Source of the DNA: Roseibium sp. HPY-6
GTDB taxonomy: Bacteria; Pseudomonadota; Alphaproteobacteria; Rhizobiales; Stappiaceae
Direction of reading: 5' to 3'
Length of the DNA: 64,000 nucleotides
NCBI RefSeq assembly: GCF_040530035.1
Contig: NZ_JBEWCD010000002.1
Location: forward strand, 1,488,001-1,552,000
Shown piece by piece: positions 47,746 through 56,825 of this stretch. Position 1 is the first letter of the stretch; the number at the start of each line of letters is the position of its first letter. The notes below the pieces were generated by a model. The model saw only the letters and a program-made list of their open reading frames with translations. It had not been told where the DNA came from and did no database searches. The translations under genes were made by a program, and so were the position numbers.

Positions 47746-48654
47746 ATGGTTCGCAAAAAGATTGTCAGGTATGTCACGCTGGCTTGGGCGATAGCCATTG
47801 CGGCAGCGCTTTTGCTTGGGTTCACGGGCCGCGTATTCCCACCTGGCGACTCGCTGGCGGTTATCCGCCCACTTCTTGCGGCCTTGCTTGTCCCGACAAC
47901 ACTTGCGCTGTGGGTGCTTGGCTTTCAACGTATGGCCATCTTTTCTCTGATCATTTCAACAGCTGCGACAGGGTCCTTTATTTCCGGGTATTTTCGCCCG
48001 GAGATGTCGTGCAGCAACAACTGCCTAACGCTTTATCAAAAGAACCTGCTTTCAAGGGCCTGGCCACGTTACTCTCTAGCAGATGACATAATCCTGTCCT
48101 CTGCCCAGGTTGTTACCCTTCAAGAAGTATCGGACCACAATCGCCGCTTCATGGCGAAGCTGTTCGATCATTACTCTTTCTCTGTGTTCTGTCGGTTCAG
48201 GCCCAGGCAGGACGTCGCCATCCTGACGTCCTTGCCGACGATTGTCGGATCCGAGTTCTGTCTGCCCGAGGGCGGACTTGCCGGCGTTAAGGCAATTCTC
48301 CCGGACGACCGCCGGGTTTGGATCGTTTCGCTACACCTGGAATGGCCATTTCCCTACCGGCAATATCAGCAGAGTAAGCAAGTTTCCGAGTGGATCAGCA
48401 AGCTGGACGACCCCGTCATTATCGCTGGCGACTTCAACATGGTGCCGTGGGGAGAGAGTGTGCGGGAAATAAGCAGGGCCGCAGGCAACAAGATACTGGG
48501 AAAAACACGTAACTCATTCAAATTCGGGGCGTGGCTGCTACCGTTGCCTTTGGACAACGTGCTTGTTCCCAAGGGTACGGAAGGATCGGTTGAAACACGC
48601 CCCTATATGGGTTCAGACCATCTGGGCCTTCTCGTTCGCATGGACGTGAGATGA
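47746..48654 (+). CDS. Membrane-anchored endonuclease/exonuclease/phosphatase family protein
   Basis: A 302-residue protein with about three N-terminal hydrophobic helices (about 8-80) and a C-terminal EEP domain outside the membrane. Catalytic motifs are present: LQEVSDHN (Glu, about 125), VSLHLEWPFPY (His), AGDFNMVPWG (Asp, Asn) and MGSDHLGL (Asp-His). Similar proteins are annotated as YafD-like or vancomycin-resistance-linked EEP enzymes; the substrate may be a phospholipid headgroup, sphingomyelin-like lipid or DNA. The ATG at 47746 follows AGGA; an in-frame TTG 60 bp upstream is possible. Confidence 0.82.
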   Translation: MVRKKIVRYVTLAWAIAIAAALLLGFTGRVFPPGDSLAVIRPLLAALLVPTTLALWVLGFQRMAIFSLIISTAATGSFISGYFRPEMSCSNNCLTLYQKNLLSRAWPRYSLADDIILSSAQVVTLQEVSDHNRRFMAKLFDHYSFSVFCRFRPRQDVAILTSLPTIVGSEFCLPEGGLAGVKAILPDDRRVWIVSLHLEWPFPYRQYQQSKQVSEWISKLDDPVIIAGDFNMVPWGESVREISRAAGNKILGKTRNSFKFGAWLLPLPLDNVLVPKGTEGSVETRPYMGSDHLGLLVRMDVR

Positions 48655-49031
48655 TGCAAGGTAAGCCTTGCCCGCGTTGAAAAAACTGGCCTGAAGCGGC
48701 CCTTGATAAGGCCAATCCCTGCCTCACGGAGTGCTCTGTCTGGAGTGCAAAGCTGTGCGGGGAGCCATGAGGTCTGTGAAAGCGAGCGGGCCCTGGAGCG
48801 TCTACTGCGGCGTTTCCGCCCATATGTAATTCCTCTTACGCAGTCGACCGAATTCCTTCAATGGTTTCCACGTTTTAGAGTGATCATTGCGGGTTGCGAA
48901 AACGTCGGACGGGGCGTTTTTGCAGCACGGGGCTCTCTTGGGCAAAACGTCTTCCTGCTGTGGTGGGGTGATGGTGCCAGGAAGTGTCGTTGCGGGCTTA
49001 AGCCGCGCTGATCTGCGCGAAGGAGGGAAAA
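48655..49031 (+). other. Leader/promoter interval of fixK
   Basis: A 377-bp gene-free stretch. A 15-bp segment GTAATTCCTCTTACG at 48826-48840 resembles, from memory only, FixJ-binding sites in fixK promoters of rhizobia. There is no TTGAT-N4-ATCAA box, so autoregulation by FixK of the usual kind is not evident. A strong GGAGGG precedes the fixK ATG. No coding sequence is convincing. Confidence 0.45.
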
Positions 49032-49745
49032 ATGGCATATCTTGAAGCTGGTTTCACAGGTCACGGTGCTGGATCACGGTCAGACCGCACGGCGTTTTGC
49101 GAAGCGCCCAAAGCGGGATTTTCCAGCTTTGGCGGCAAGACAACCGAGTATGAAACACATGCTGTTGTCTACTATGAAGGCGACCCTGCTAAACGGCTTT
49201 ACGAGCTCGTTCGCGGATCAATCATGCTCTACAAACTCCTTCCCGATGGCCGCCGCCAGGTGGTGGAGGTCCTGCGTCCTGGTGACATCTTCGGCCTTTC
49301 CAATAGCGACGAGAACGACTGCACGGCGGAAACGCTCACGCATTCAATCGTCCAGGAAATCGACCTGAGGCACGTCGAGCGATCCGATGAATTGCAAAGA
49401 ACGCTCGCAAAGTGTCTGACGAACCAGATGCAGGTTCTGCATGAACATGCCGTTCTTCTTGGCCGCAAATCGGCAGTTGAGCGCGTTGCCAGCTTTCTGA
49501 TGCATCTTGTGCCTGATCGCGGTGGACTGGGCTGCGTTGGTCCAACCGACGAAGACGACGACAGTTTTGATCTGCAGCTTCACATGACACGGCAGGAAAT
49601 TGCGGACTATCTCGGGCTCACGATCGAGACTGTCAGCAGGGTTGTTTCCGACCTGAAACGCCGCGGCGTCATCCGCGTCGACAAAGCGGACAAAATTCAT
49701 CTCAACAAGGTTTGCGGCCTCTGCCAGATGACCGGTATTCACTGA
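49032..49745 (+). CDS. fixK: Crp/Fnr family regulator FixK
   Basis: A 237-residue regulator with a cyclic-nucleotide-binding-like beta-roll (about 40-150) and a winged HTH at about 160-230 whose recognition helix EIADYLGLTIETVSRVVSDLKRRG has the Glu-Thr-Val-Ser-Arg pattern that reads TTGAT half-sites. The N-terminus lacks the four-cysteine iron-sulphur motif of Fnr, as expected for FixK, which relies on FixJ-controlled expression. An unusual CGLC pair occurs near the C-terminus. Likely targets in the window are ccoNO and hemN, both preceded by suitable boxes. Confidence 0.92.
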   Translation: MAYLEAGFTGHGAGSRSDRTAFCEAPKAGFSSFGGKTTEYETHAVVYYEGDPAKRLYELVRGSIMLYKLLPDGRRQVVEVLRPGDIFGLSNSDENDCTAETLTHSIVQEIDLRHVERSDELQRTLAKCLTNQMQVLHEHAVLLGRKSAVERVASFLMHLVPDRGGLGCVGPTDEDDDSFDLQLHMTRQEIADYLGLTIETVSRVVSDLKRRGVIRVDKADKIHLNKVCGLCQMTGIH

Positions 49746-49767
49746 TCGAAGGCAGATCGTATCCCTG

Positions 49768-49794
49768 AGGCCGGGCTCATGCTCGGCCTTTTGT
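49768..49794 (+). terminator. Intrinsic terminator of fixK
   Basis: AGGCCGGGC (49768-49776), loop TCAT, GCTCGGCCT (49781-49789) with one G-U pair, followed by TTTTGTC; 22 bp after the fixK stop. Confidence 0.85.
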
Positions 49795-49952
49795 CTGTTC
49801 AAACGGACTTTTGGATGCAGGTTGCAAGTGTTTCTTAGGCATGTTTGTCATTCTTGAGGCGTCTGGATCGCCACAAGCCCAGAAGCGGTCATTTATTAAG
49901 AGTTGAAACTGCATAAATTTGCCAGGTTTCCTTGTAGATCGGACGGTCCGTG

Positions 49953-50549
49953 ATGCAGATAGATTCTCTTCGCTTTGTGAAAACTTCAAATCCCGATTGC
50001 AACGCGGACAAGCAGTACAACGTGCTTGCCAACGAGGAGGAATTCGTCCGATGCGATCTTACAAAAAGGACGATTGCAAAGCCAATTGAGCTATTCAACG
50101 TCAATGACGGAATGACCCGTACGCTGACGCCTGAAAAAAAGTTTCTGAACACGCGTTGGCATCTCACGTCGCAGGATGCTGGCGAAGCGGGTGAAATCGC
50201 CTTAAAGGGAACCGACGCCTGGCTTGCGCGCGACATGATGCAAAATGAGCTGTTTCGTGTGGTCGACCCGCGGAAGTGGTCTGAAAAAACACTCGAGGCC
50301 GCGATGGGCAGTTGGCCGGACAGTTACGCCTTGGTTGTCGATGGCCGCGGCATTGGCATTATCAGGCGCGCCCTGAGGCCGGGAGAAGAAGAGCCCAAGA
50401 CCAGGCTCCAAAAACTCACCGGCTTGTTCAAAGATCGTGACTGGTTTCTCGAACTCAGCCAGCCGGCACCGATGCAATCGGCCTACAGGATGATTGCCTC
50501 TGTTCTGCTTCTGGTCGAGGTTACGGTGAGCGGCGCGCGCGCGGGCTGA
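49953..50549 (+). CDS. Unknown protein between fixK and hemN
   Basis: A 198-residue protein I cannot assign. The ATG at 49953 directly follows an in-frame GTG and has GGACGG nearby. The body shows repeated beta-strand/Trp patterns (TRTLTPEKKFLNTRWHLTS, LARDMMQNELFRVVDP, YALVVDGRGIGIIRRAL, GLFKDRDWFLELS) reminiscent of LURP-one/scramblase-like twelve-stranded folds, and a C-terminal hydrophobic helix (about 178-194). That resemblance is weak. It sits after the fixK terminator and is convergent with hemN (17 bp between stops). Confidence 0.65.
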   Translation: MQIDSLRFVKTSNPDCNADKQYNVLANEEEFVRCDLTKRTIAKPIELFNVNDGMTRTLTPEKKFLNTRWHLTSQDAGEAGEIALKGTDAWLARDMMQNELFRVVDPRKWSEKTLEAAMGSWPDSYALVVDGRGIGIIRRALRPGEEEPKTRLQKLTGLFKDRDWFLELSQPAPMQSAYRMIASVLLLVEVTVSGARAG

Positions 50550-50566
50550 GCGGCGCTCTCTTTCAT

Positions 50567-51943
50567 CTAGACGGCAGCGGAGTGTCTCGCCTTGCCGGTC
50601 GCCTGACTTTCGGCAAGATAGCTGTCGAATGCAGCCGCTGCCAGACGTACATATGGCCGTCCGCTTTCAGTGACTGAAACCCTCACATTGTCATTGTCGC
50701 CGAAATCGAGTGTCACCAGACCATCCGCCGCCAGATCTTCCAATGCTCGGATGGCATCGCTGAGATCGTTGACAGTGAGTCCGAAGCCTTTGCAGACCGG
50801 AGTGAGATCGCAGGCATAGTCTGTCATGAGCTCTTCGATGATACGGCCGCGCAGCCTGTCGTCAGCGCTGAGTGCCAAACCCTTGGAAACCGGAAGTTCA
50901 CCGGCAAGTATCTGGCGTCGCCAATTGCCGACATCCGGCAGGTTTTGAATGTATCCATTGGACAGTTTGCCGATCGACGATACGCCAAAGCCGATAAGCT
51001 GTTCGCCCTGGTCTGTCGTGTAGCCCTGAAAATTCCGTTTCAGGGAGCCGTCTGCGAGGGCGTGTGCCATGCTGTCATCGGCGTGCGCAAAGTGGTCGAG
51101 GCCGACCGCCACGTAGCCGGCTTTCAGCAATTCGGAGCGCGCAAGATCGGCAAGTTCAAGCCGCTCGGCTGCGGACGGTAACGCCGTTTCGTCGATCAAT
51201 CTCTGGTGTTTGCGCATCCAGGGAACATGCGCATAGCCGAACAGGGCAATCCGGCTCGGCGCGAGTTCCAGTGTCTTGTCGACGGTATCCAGAATTGTTT
51301 CGCGCGATTGACCGGGAAGTCCGTACATCAGGTCGAAATTGAGCGCATCAAGCCCGTTCGCGCGCAACATCCGTGTCGCTTTTGCAACGACTTCAAAAGG
51401 CTGAACCCGTCCGATTGCCTTTTGTACGTTGAGGTCAAAATCCTGGACGCCCAGGCTCGTTCTGTTGATGCCGACAAGCGCGAGCGTCTCTGCCAGGTCT
51501 TCGCTTACAAGCCGCGGGTCGAGTTCGATTGCATGTTCCAGGTCCGGTGAAAACTCGAACAGGACACGCATCAATCCGGTCAGATCGGCGAAACTTTGCC
51601 GGGGCAGAAGACTGGGGGTACCGCCGCCCCAATGGATATGGCGAACCGGTCCGGCGTCTTTAAGGTGTTCGCCAACCAGCCCGATTTCCTGTTCGAGTGT
51701 CGCCGCATAGGTTCTGATCGGCGCATCCTGACGCGTCGCTTTGGTATGGCATCCGCAATAATGGCAGAGCTCCCGGCAAAAGGGCACGTGCAGATAAAGC
51801 GACAGACTGTCCTCTGGCGTGATCGCGCGTAACCATTCTCTATAGGTTTGGGCGCTCACACCGCTATGGAAATGTGGTGCTGTCGGGTAGCTGGTATAAC
51901 GCGGCACGCTGCGCAGCGCATAGGAGAGCGGATCGTTTGTCAT
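50567..51943 (-). CDS. hemN: Oxygen-independent coproporphyrinogen III oxidase
   Basis: A 458-residue radical SAM enzyme that decarboxylates coproporphyrinogen III without oxygen, needed for haem in microaerobic growth. The iron-sulphur motif CRELCHYC (Cys-x3-Cys-x2-Cys) is at about residue 52, with CGCHTKATR after it; VPRYTSYPTAPHF near the N-terminus and the C-terminal HemN domain are typical. The ATG at 51943 is chosen because the longer reading frame would begin with a TTG that is itself half of a FixK/Fnr box. Control by FixK or Fnr is therefore likely. Confidence 0.95.
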   Translation of the reverse strand: MTNDPLSYALRSVPRYTSYPTAPHFHSGVSAQTYREWLRAITPEDSLSLYLHVPFCRELCHYCGCHTKATRQDAPIRTYAATLEQEIGLVGEHLKDAGPVRHIHWGGGTPSLLPRQSFADLTGLMRVLFEFSPDLEHAIELDPRLVSEDLAETLALVGINRTSLGVQDFDLNVQKAIGRVQPFEVVAKATRMLRANGLDALNFDLMYGLPGQSRETILDTVDKTLELAPSRIALFGYAHVPWMRKHQRLIDETALPSAAERLELADLARSELLKAGYVAVGLDHFAHADDSMAHALADGSLKRNFQGYTTDQGEQLIGFGVSSIGKLSNGYIQNLPDVGNWRRQILAGELPVSKGLALSADDRLRGRIIEELMTDYACDLTPVCKGFGLTVNDLSDAIRALEDLAADGLVTLDFGDNDNVRVSVTESGRPYVRLAAAAFDSYLAESQATGKARHSAAV

Positions 51944-51977
51944 GACGGTATATTTCAGAAAATCGCCGTCTCGAACC

Positions 51978-51991
51978 TTGATATCGCTCAA
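51978..51991 (-). promoter_or_regulatory. FixK/Fnr box of hemN
   Basis: Minus strand TTGAGCGATATCAA; one half-site ATCAA is perfect, the other TTGAG has one change from TTGAT. The centre is 41.5 bp upstream of the hemN ATG, the class II spacing to a start of transcription at or next to the ATG. Confidence 0.72.
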
Positions 51992-52019
51992 TTCCGTGAA
52001 CGGATGACTGGAGAAAAAT

Positions 52020-52750
52020 GTGAGCGGCTTTGAAGAAACGAAATTGGAGGAGGCGGCTTCGCGTTACCGCCTCCACGGTGCGCCTGACAATGCCAACCTT
52101 GTTGTGCGCATGTTGCTCGAGGAATTGGGCGTGATCTATGACTTCGTCCCGGTTGATCGAAAGACTTCGGCTCAAAAAACGCAAGCCTATCGAAGGCTCA
52201 ATCCTCAGGGCCTGATCCCAGTGCTGGAGTGTCCGGGACAGGATGCTCCCGTGTTTGAAGTCGGGGCTATCTTGCTGCTGCTCGCCGACCGGCATCAATC
52301 ATTCGCCCCGCCTCAGGAGCCTCGGGTCGGGGGCGCTTTCTGAAATGGCTGTTTTTCCTTTCCAACACGCTTCATTCCGACTTGCGCATTTCCTTCAAGC
52401 CGCACAGATATCTGTCAGGAGACCGGGATTCGGCCGCTTTTTCAGAAGGTCTCAAGAAGCGCATCTCGAATAGTTTTCAGCTTTTGGAACAGGAACTTGC
52501 CGTTTCAGCAGGCCCTTACCTGATCGGCAAGCAGGTGACCTGCCTCGATTTTTACACAGCAGCCTGCGCAAGATGGGCACAGATTTATGGTACAGCTGGA
52601 AGATGGCCGGTCGAGGACTATCCCCGTCTGTTACAGTTGCTTCAACGGCTGGAAGAGCGGCCTGCGATCCGGAAAGCCTGCGAACTTGAGATGATCGAAG
52701 GAGCTCCCTTTACGCAACCCGTAGAAGTTGCCATGGCACGGGAGTTTTGA
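52020..52750 (+). pseudogene. Glutathione S-transferase gene with a frameshift
   Basis: The N-terminal thioredoxin-like part is in one frame (52020-52343, about 103 residues, with LNPQGLIPVLECPG and the cis-proline), and the helical C-terminal part is in another (52334-52750, with GRFLKWLFFLSNTLHSDLRI and LEQELAVSAGPYLIGKQVTCLDFYTAACARW). The frames meet at a run of five G (52329-52333); one additional G would restore a single frame of about 243 residues. This could be a pseudogene, a sequencing error in the homopolymer, or slippage. It diverges from hemN. Confidence 0.8.
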
Positions 52751-52844
52751 GGTCTTTTATGTTGATCGATGCAATCAACCATGACGATCATAATCAACTA
52801 TATTAGTCCGGGAGACAGAGGACCTCCAAATCTGCCAGACCCAA

Positions 52845-53894
52845 ATGACTTCTGACAAATTGACCAAAACCGCCGCGCACCTGTCGCTGACAATCCTGAT
52901 CGCAGCCTGCGGAGGCGGCTTGTTCTATCTCGCGGGCCTTCCCGCCGCCTGGTTGTCTGGCGCGATGGTTTTTGTAGCCGTTGCGACACTCGCGGGCGCG
53001 CCGACAATCATGCCTGATCCGCTGCGTGACGCGCTTTTCGTCGTCATCGGTGTCTCGATGGGCGCCGGTGTCCGGCCCGATGTCGTGGAGCGGATCGCCG
53101 AGTGGCCGGTTTCCATGGCGCTTCTGCTTGTCGTGGTCGTTTGCGTTACCCTGGCAGGGTATCTGGTGCTGCATTTCGGGGCCAAATGGTCTCGGGAAAC
53201 AGCGTTTTTCGGAGCGATACCAGGGGCTCTGTCCTATGTGATCGCGCTTGCGACAGACCGTGGCGCCGACCTTCCCCGGATTGCGTCCAGCCAATCGCTG
53301 AGATTGTTCGTCCTCGTTGCCATTCTGCCTTTCGCCGTTGTGTCGACAAGTGGAACCGTTGACGGGGAGGGCGGCATGATCGAGGCATCCAGCTGGTTTG
53401 AGATCATCATTGGCTTGCCACTTTGTTTGCTTGCCAGCCTGGTGGCGCATAAGCTGAATGTGCCGGGGGGGCTGATGACCGGTGCGTTTTTCATGAGTGC
53501 CGGGCTGAATGCCTCGGGCGTCTGGACACTCGTGCTCCCCTTCTATCTTGTTCTGCCATGTTTCGTCCTGATGGGAGCGATGATCGGCTGCCGGTTCGGC
53601 GCGATGACCTTCAGGCAATTCGTCTCTGTTTTAGGGGCTTCTATCGCGGCTTTCAGCGCAGCATTCTTGATGTCTATTCTCGGTGCGCTGCTGATTTCGT
53701 CCCTGGTTGACATTCCATTCGGTCAGGCCCTTTTGGCTTATGCGCCTGGCGGACTTGAGGTCATGACGCTTCTGGCGTTCATTCTCGATCTGGACCCGGC
53801 CTTTGTCGCGGCACACCAGATTGCGCGCTTTACGGGCATGATACTTTTGCTGCCGCTGATCACAGGGCTCGTGCTCGGACGACCGAAATCGTGA
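52845..53894 (+). CDS. AbrB family membrane protein (TIGR03082-type)
   Basis: A 349-residue inner-membrane protein with about nine to ten helices in two homologous halves. The duplicated motifs are visible: GGLFYLAGLPAAWLSGAM and NVPGGLMTGAFFMSAGLNASG, each followed by a proline-broken helix, and a DRGADLPRIASSQSLRLF segment. It belongs to the AbrB/putative ammonia-monooxygenase-like membrane family (not the AbrB DNA-binding protein). Transport is likely, substrate unknown. Single gene; a bidirectional terminator lies downstream. Confidence 0.88.
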   Translation: MTSDKLTKTAAHLSLTILIAACGGGLFYLAGLPAAWLSGAMVFVAVATLAGAPTIMPDPLRDALFVVIGVSMGAGVRPDVVERIAEWPVSMALLLVVVVCVTLAGYLVLHFGAKWSRETAFFGAIPGALSYVIALATDRGADLPRIASSQSLRLFVLVAILPFAVVSTSGTVDGEGGMIEASSWFEIIIGLPLCLLASLVAHKLNVPGGLMTGAFFMSAGLNASGVWTLVLPFYLVLPCFVLMGAMIGCRFGAMTFRQFVSVLGASIAAFSAAFLMSILGALLISSLVDIPFGQALLAYAPGGLEVMTLLAFILDLDPAFVAAHQIARFTGMILLLPLITGLVLGRPKS

Positions 53895-53999
53895 AAGCAT
53901 CGGATGAACCGGTGTCTGCCGGATAGGGCCCTTGTGAGTTCGTCTTTAAAGGGGAGCGGGGACCGTTTCGAACTTTCGCTCGCACCCGGCAATAGAAAA

Positions 54000-54050
54000 C
54001 GGGACGCCCTGGAACCATTGCGAAGGTCCTGGGCGTCCCGGTGTGTTTTT
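54000..54050. terminator. Bidirectional terminator between AbrB-family and chemoreceptor genes
   Basis: CGGGACGCCC (54000-54009) and GGGCGTCCCG (54031-54040) form a 10-bp stem with a 21-base loop; GTGTGTTTTT follows on the plus strand and GTTTTCTATT on the minus strand. It serves the two convergent genes. Confidence 0.85.
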
Positions 54051-54058
54051 GCCTCTGC

Positions 54059-56386
54059 TCAGGCAGCTGATGCCAGGCCGCGTTGTTCCAGCTGGGTTCT
54101 GAGATCGGCAATGTGATCCAGGTTCAGCGGGAATTGCAGGGTTGTCGTGCCATTCTCGGTCACCGCCACGCGTGCTTCGATCGCCGCAGTCAATTCACTG
54201 CACTCGAACACCACACGTGTGCCGGGTGTTACGTCGAGTTGTTCGGAAACAGTGCAGAACGCAGACGAGATTTTCAGAGTGCGCGCGCTGATCAGCCTGC
54301 CGCCTATTTCCAGCGTTGCCGGCCAGTCGACCTCGTAGATCCGGTAAGTCTCGTCGTCGCCACGGTTGGCAATCGCATCGAGGAAGGTTTCCACCTCGTC
54401 ACCCAAAAGCACGGCTTCGTCATAGACCACCGAGCTGCCATCCTTCACCAACTTGGAGGAGTTGGCTGTGTCTTCGGAGTTCTGCCGCATCACAGAGACG
54501 CTGTCGCGCACGCGCGCCGCACTGCTTGAAACAGTTTCCATGCTGCGTGCGATTTCAGACGTGGCACTTTCCTGTTGCGTGACCGACGATGCGATGCTGG
54601 TGGCGACATCGTTGATCTCGCGGACAGTCCCGTAGATCTCACCGATCGATTGTTCAGCGCTTTGTGCCGTGCGTTGGACTGCTCCGACCTGGTTGCTGAT
54701 TTCACCTGTTGCCCGGGAGGTCTGCGCCGCCAGTTCCTTGACTTCCGAGGCCACCACAGCAAAGCCCTTGCCCGCCTCGCCGGCGCGCGCAGCTTCGATC
54801 GTGGCGTTGAGAGCCAGGAGATTGGTCTGATCGGCGATTTCGCGAATCAGGTCGACAACACTGGTGATCTGGTCCGACGCGGTGACAAGTTCACTGAAGT
54901 TGGACTTTGTTTCTTCCGCCCGATCCGAAGCTTTGGCGGCGATTTCTGCCGAGTGATCCGCATTGCGCCGGATTTCCTGAATGGAGGAAATCAGTTCTTC
55001 CGCAGCCGAGGACACCGTTGCCACCATGGAGGAGGTGTCGCTTGCCTCCTTGTCAAGCACGGTCGCCTGATTGGTCGAGTTCTCGGAGGTTTGCGTCAGG
55101 GTTTCCGCCGTGTCGGACATTTCGGTGGAAGAGTGCGACATGCGCTTGAAAATGCCGCGGATCGTGTTGCCGAAAATGCCGATCATCTGATCCAGTTCGT
55201 CCCGGCGGCGGTTCGTCTGTTCGCGGTTCTTTTCCTGCGCCTCGCGCATGGCCTGACGCTCAACCAATCCGTCACGGAAAACCATGACGGCACGGGTCAT
55301 GTCGGCGATTTCATCCTTGCCTTTGAGCGCAGGGATCTCGGTGTCGAGGCGATTGCGCGAAAGGTCATCCATCGTCCGGGAAAGCCCGTTCACCGGACCG
55401 CTGATCATCCGTCCAAGCGCGATGGCTGCGGCGAGCCCGACCGCAAAGCCGATTGCAGTTCCTCCCAGCGAGAACATGATTGAACTCGCGGTTTGTTCAT
55501 GAACCTTCGCTTCCAGCTTGTGTTCCGCGTCGATGGCAAACTGCTTGATCGCGGCAAGGTCGTCAGCAACAATTTTTGCCTCGCTGGACATAACGTCTTG
55601 TTCCAGGTGCCTGATGTCCTGTTCAAGCGTGCGGAACTCCATGAGAGCGCTTACATAGACCTCAATCTGACCAAGCGCGTCGTCGACCAACTTTCTGTCC
55701 TCACCGTCCAGCTTGGCCATGGCATCGCTGGTCAGATCCTTTTTGACCCGGTCGATTTCAGAGAGTGCATAGTCGAGTTCAGATTCCATACCGGAATAGA
55801 CGAACCGGTTGGCGTGGTCGCGTGCGATCAGGAGATGGATCATCGCATCCGTCACGAGTTCAACTGTCTCGGAAGGTTTACCGTTCTTGGAATCCTGCTC
55901 CTGCTTGTGCTTGAAGACCGTCACGATCTCATATTGAAGCTTGTCGCCGGCCTTGTGCAGGCTGTTGTCGACAATATCCTTCTGCAAAGCACGCTCGTGG
56001 GCAACCTTCTGGAAATCATCCCAATAGATTTCAACGTGTTTGCGCGCATCTTCGAGGCGCTCGATCTCTTCGGGAATATGAAGCTTCTTGATCTTTTCGT
56101 CGATCGCCTGAACCACGCTCGTGTGGGCGGCATCAACTTCCTGAAGCTTTTCATCCGATGAATCAGCAATGAACTCTATTGCTTTGATCTCCATTTCGGA
56201 GAAAGCCTGCGTGATGTCGGTCGCCGCGGCAAGCGCATTGCCGTGTTCGGTGAACTCGGTGAATTCATGATCCAGCGTGTTGAACATCATGGCGGACTTA
56301 CCACCGAGAAATGCCATGATGAGCAGTAAGACGCCGAAGGCGAGCAGAAGTTTCTGCGTCAGCCGCATATTGTAAAACCAGGCCAC
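54059..56386 (-). CDS. Methyl-accepting chemotaxis protein with large periplasmic helical sensor and degenerate C-terminal PilZ-like domain
   Basis: A 775-residue chemoreceptor. Transmembrane helix (about 9-30), a long helical periplasmic region of about 270 residues resembling the helical bimodular (HBM) sensors of McpS-type receptors, second transmembrane helix (about 305-330), HAMP (about 330-385), and the MA domain with [20 protein letters not shown] (about 525-544). The C-terminal 90 residues look like PilZ ([23 protein letters not shown]) but lack NxSxxG and RxxxR. It is last in the LOV-kinase gene string, 35 bp after the receiver gene. Confidence 0.9.
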   Translation of the reverse strand: MAWFYNMRLTQKLLLAFGVLLLIMAFLGGKSAMMFNTLDHEFTEFTEHGNALAAATDITQAFSEMEIKAIEFIADSSDEKLQEVDAAHTSVVQAIDEKIKKLHIPEEIERLEDARKHVEIYWDDFQKVAHERALQKDIVDNSLHKAGDKLQYEIVTVFKHKQEQDSKNGKPSETVELVTDAMIHLLIARDHANRFVYSGMESELDYALSEIDRVKKDLTSDAMAKLDGEDRKLVDDALGQIEVYVSALMEFRTLEQDIRHLEQDVMSSEAKIVADDLAAIKQFAIDAEHKLEAKVHEQTASSIMFSLGGTAIGFAVGLAAAIALGRMISGPVNGLSRTMDDLSRNRLDTEIPALKGKDEIADMTRAVMVFRDGLVERQAMREAQEKNREQTNRRRDELDQMIGIFGNTIRGIFKRMSHSSTEMSDTAETLTQTSENSTNQATVLDKEASDTSSMVATVSSAAEELISSIQEIRRNADHSAEIAAKASDRAEETKSNFSELVTASDQITSVVDLIREIADQTNLLALNATIEAARAGEAGKGFAVVASEVKELAAQTSRATGEISNQVGAVQRTAQSAEQSIGEIYGTVREINDVATSIASSVTQQESATSEIARSMETVSSSAARVRDSVSVMRQNSEDTANSSKLVKDGSSVVYDEAVLLGDEVETFLDAIANRGDDETYRIYEVDWPATLEIGGRLISARTLKISSAFCTVSEQLDVTPGTRVVFECSELTAAIEARVAVTENGTTTLQFPLNLDHIADLRTQLEQRGLASAA

Positions 56387-56421
56387 GATTATCCCCTCCG
56401 AAAGCGTGGATGACAGTCCGA

Positions 56422-56790
56422 TCAGTTCGACGTGAGCCCGCTCACCGTCTCGATCAGGTCTTCATTGGTGAACGGCTTCTTCAGGACCGCGTCCGCCTGA
56501 GATGTCGAAAGTTGCAGAGCCTCTTTTGCCGGAATTCCTGCCCCGCCGCCCGACATCGCGATGACTTTGGGACCGGTATTGGCCGTCTTGAGTGCAAACA
56601 CCACATCCGTTCCATCGGAGGCCGGCATCATGATGTCCGTGATCACAAGGTCGAATTGTTTCTTGGAAACAATTTCGAGCCCCTTGTTGCCGTCATCGGT
56701 CTCAACAACCTCGTGTCCTGCTTTGCGAAGCGTTGCCGCAATCGCGTGCCGGACGGGCTGCATATCGTCAATCAGTAGAATCTGACACAT
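56422..56790 (-). CDS. CheY-like receiver protein of the LOV-kinase locus
   Basis: A 122-residue single receiver from the ATG at 56790, chosen because GGGAG lies upstream and because the longer frame would overlap the kinase stop. Acidic pair IDDMQ (8-9), Asp52 ([11 protein letters not shown]) and Lys in LKKPFT are present. It starts 36 bp after the LOV-kinase stop and 35 bp before the chemoreceptor gene, so it is the natural partner of the kinase, with CheY-like or phosphate-relay output. Confidence 0.9.
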   Translation of the reverse strand: MCQILLIDDMQPVRHAIAATLRKAGHEVVETDDGNKGLEIVSKKQFDLVITDIMMPASDGTDVVFALKTANTGPKVIAMSGGGAGIPAKEALQLSTSQADAVLKKPFTNEDLIETVSGLTSN

Positions 56791-56825
56791 TATACCGTCG
56801 CTCCCAGATCTACCGAAATACAACC

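Noticed and set aside
48703..49011. A 102-codon frame upstream of fixK
   Set aside because: Cys/Arg/Trp-rich random-looking composition with no ribosome-binding site; the interval is more likely the fixK promoter.
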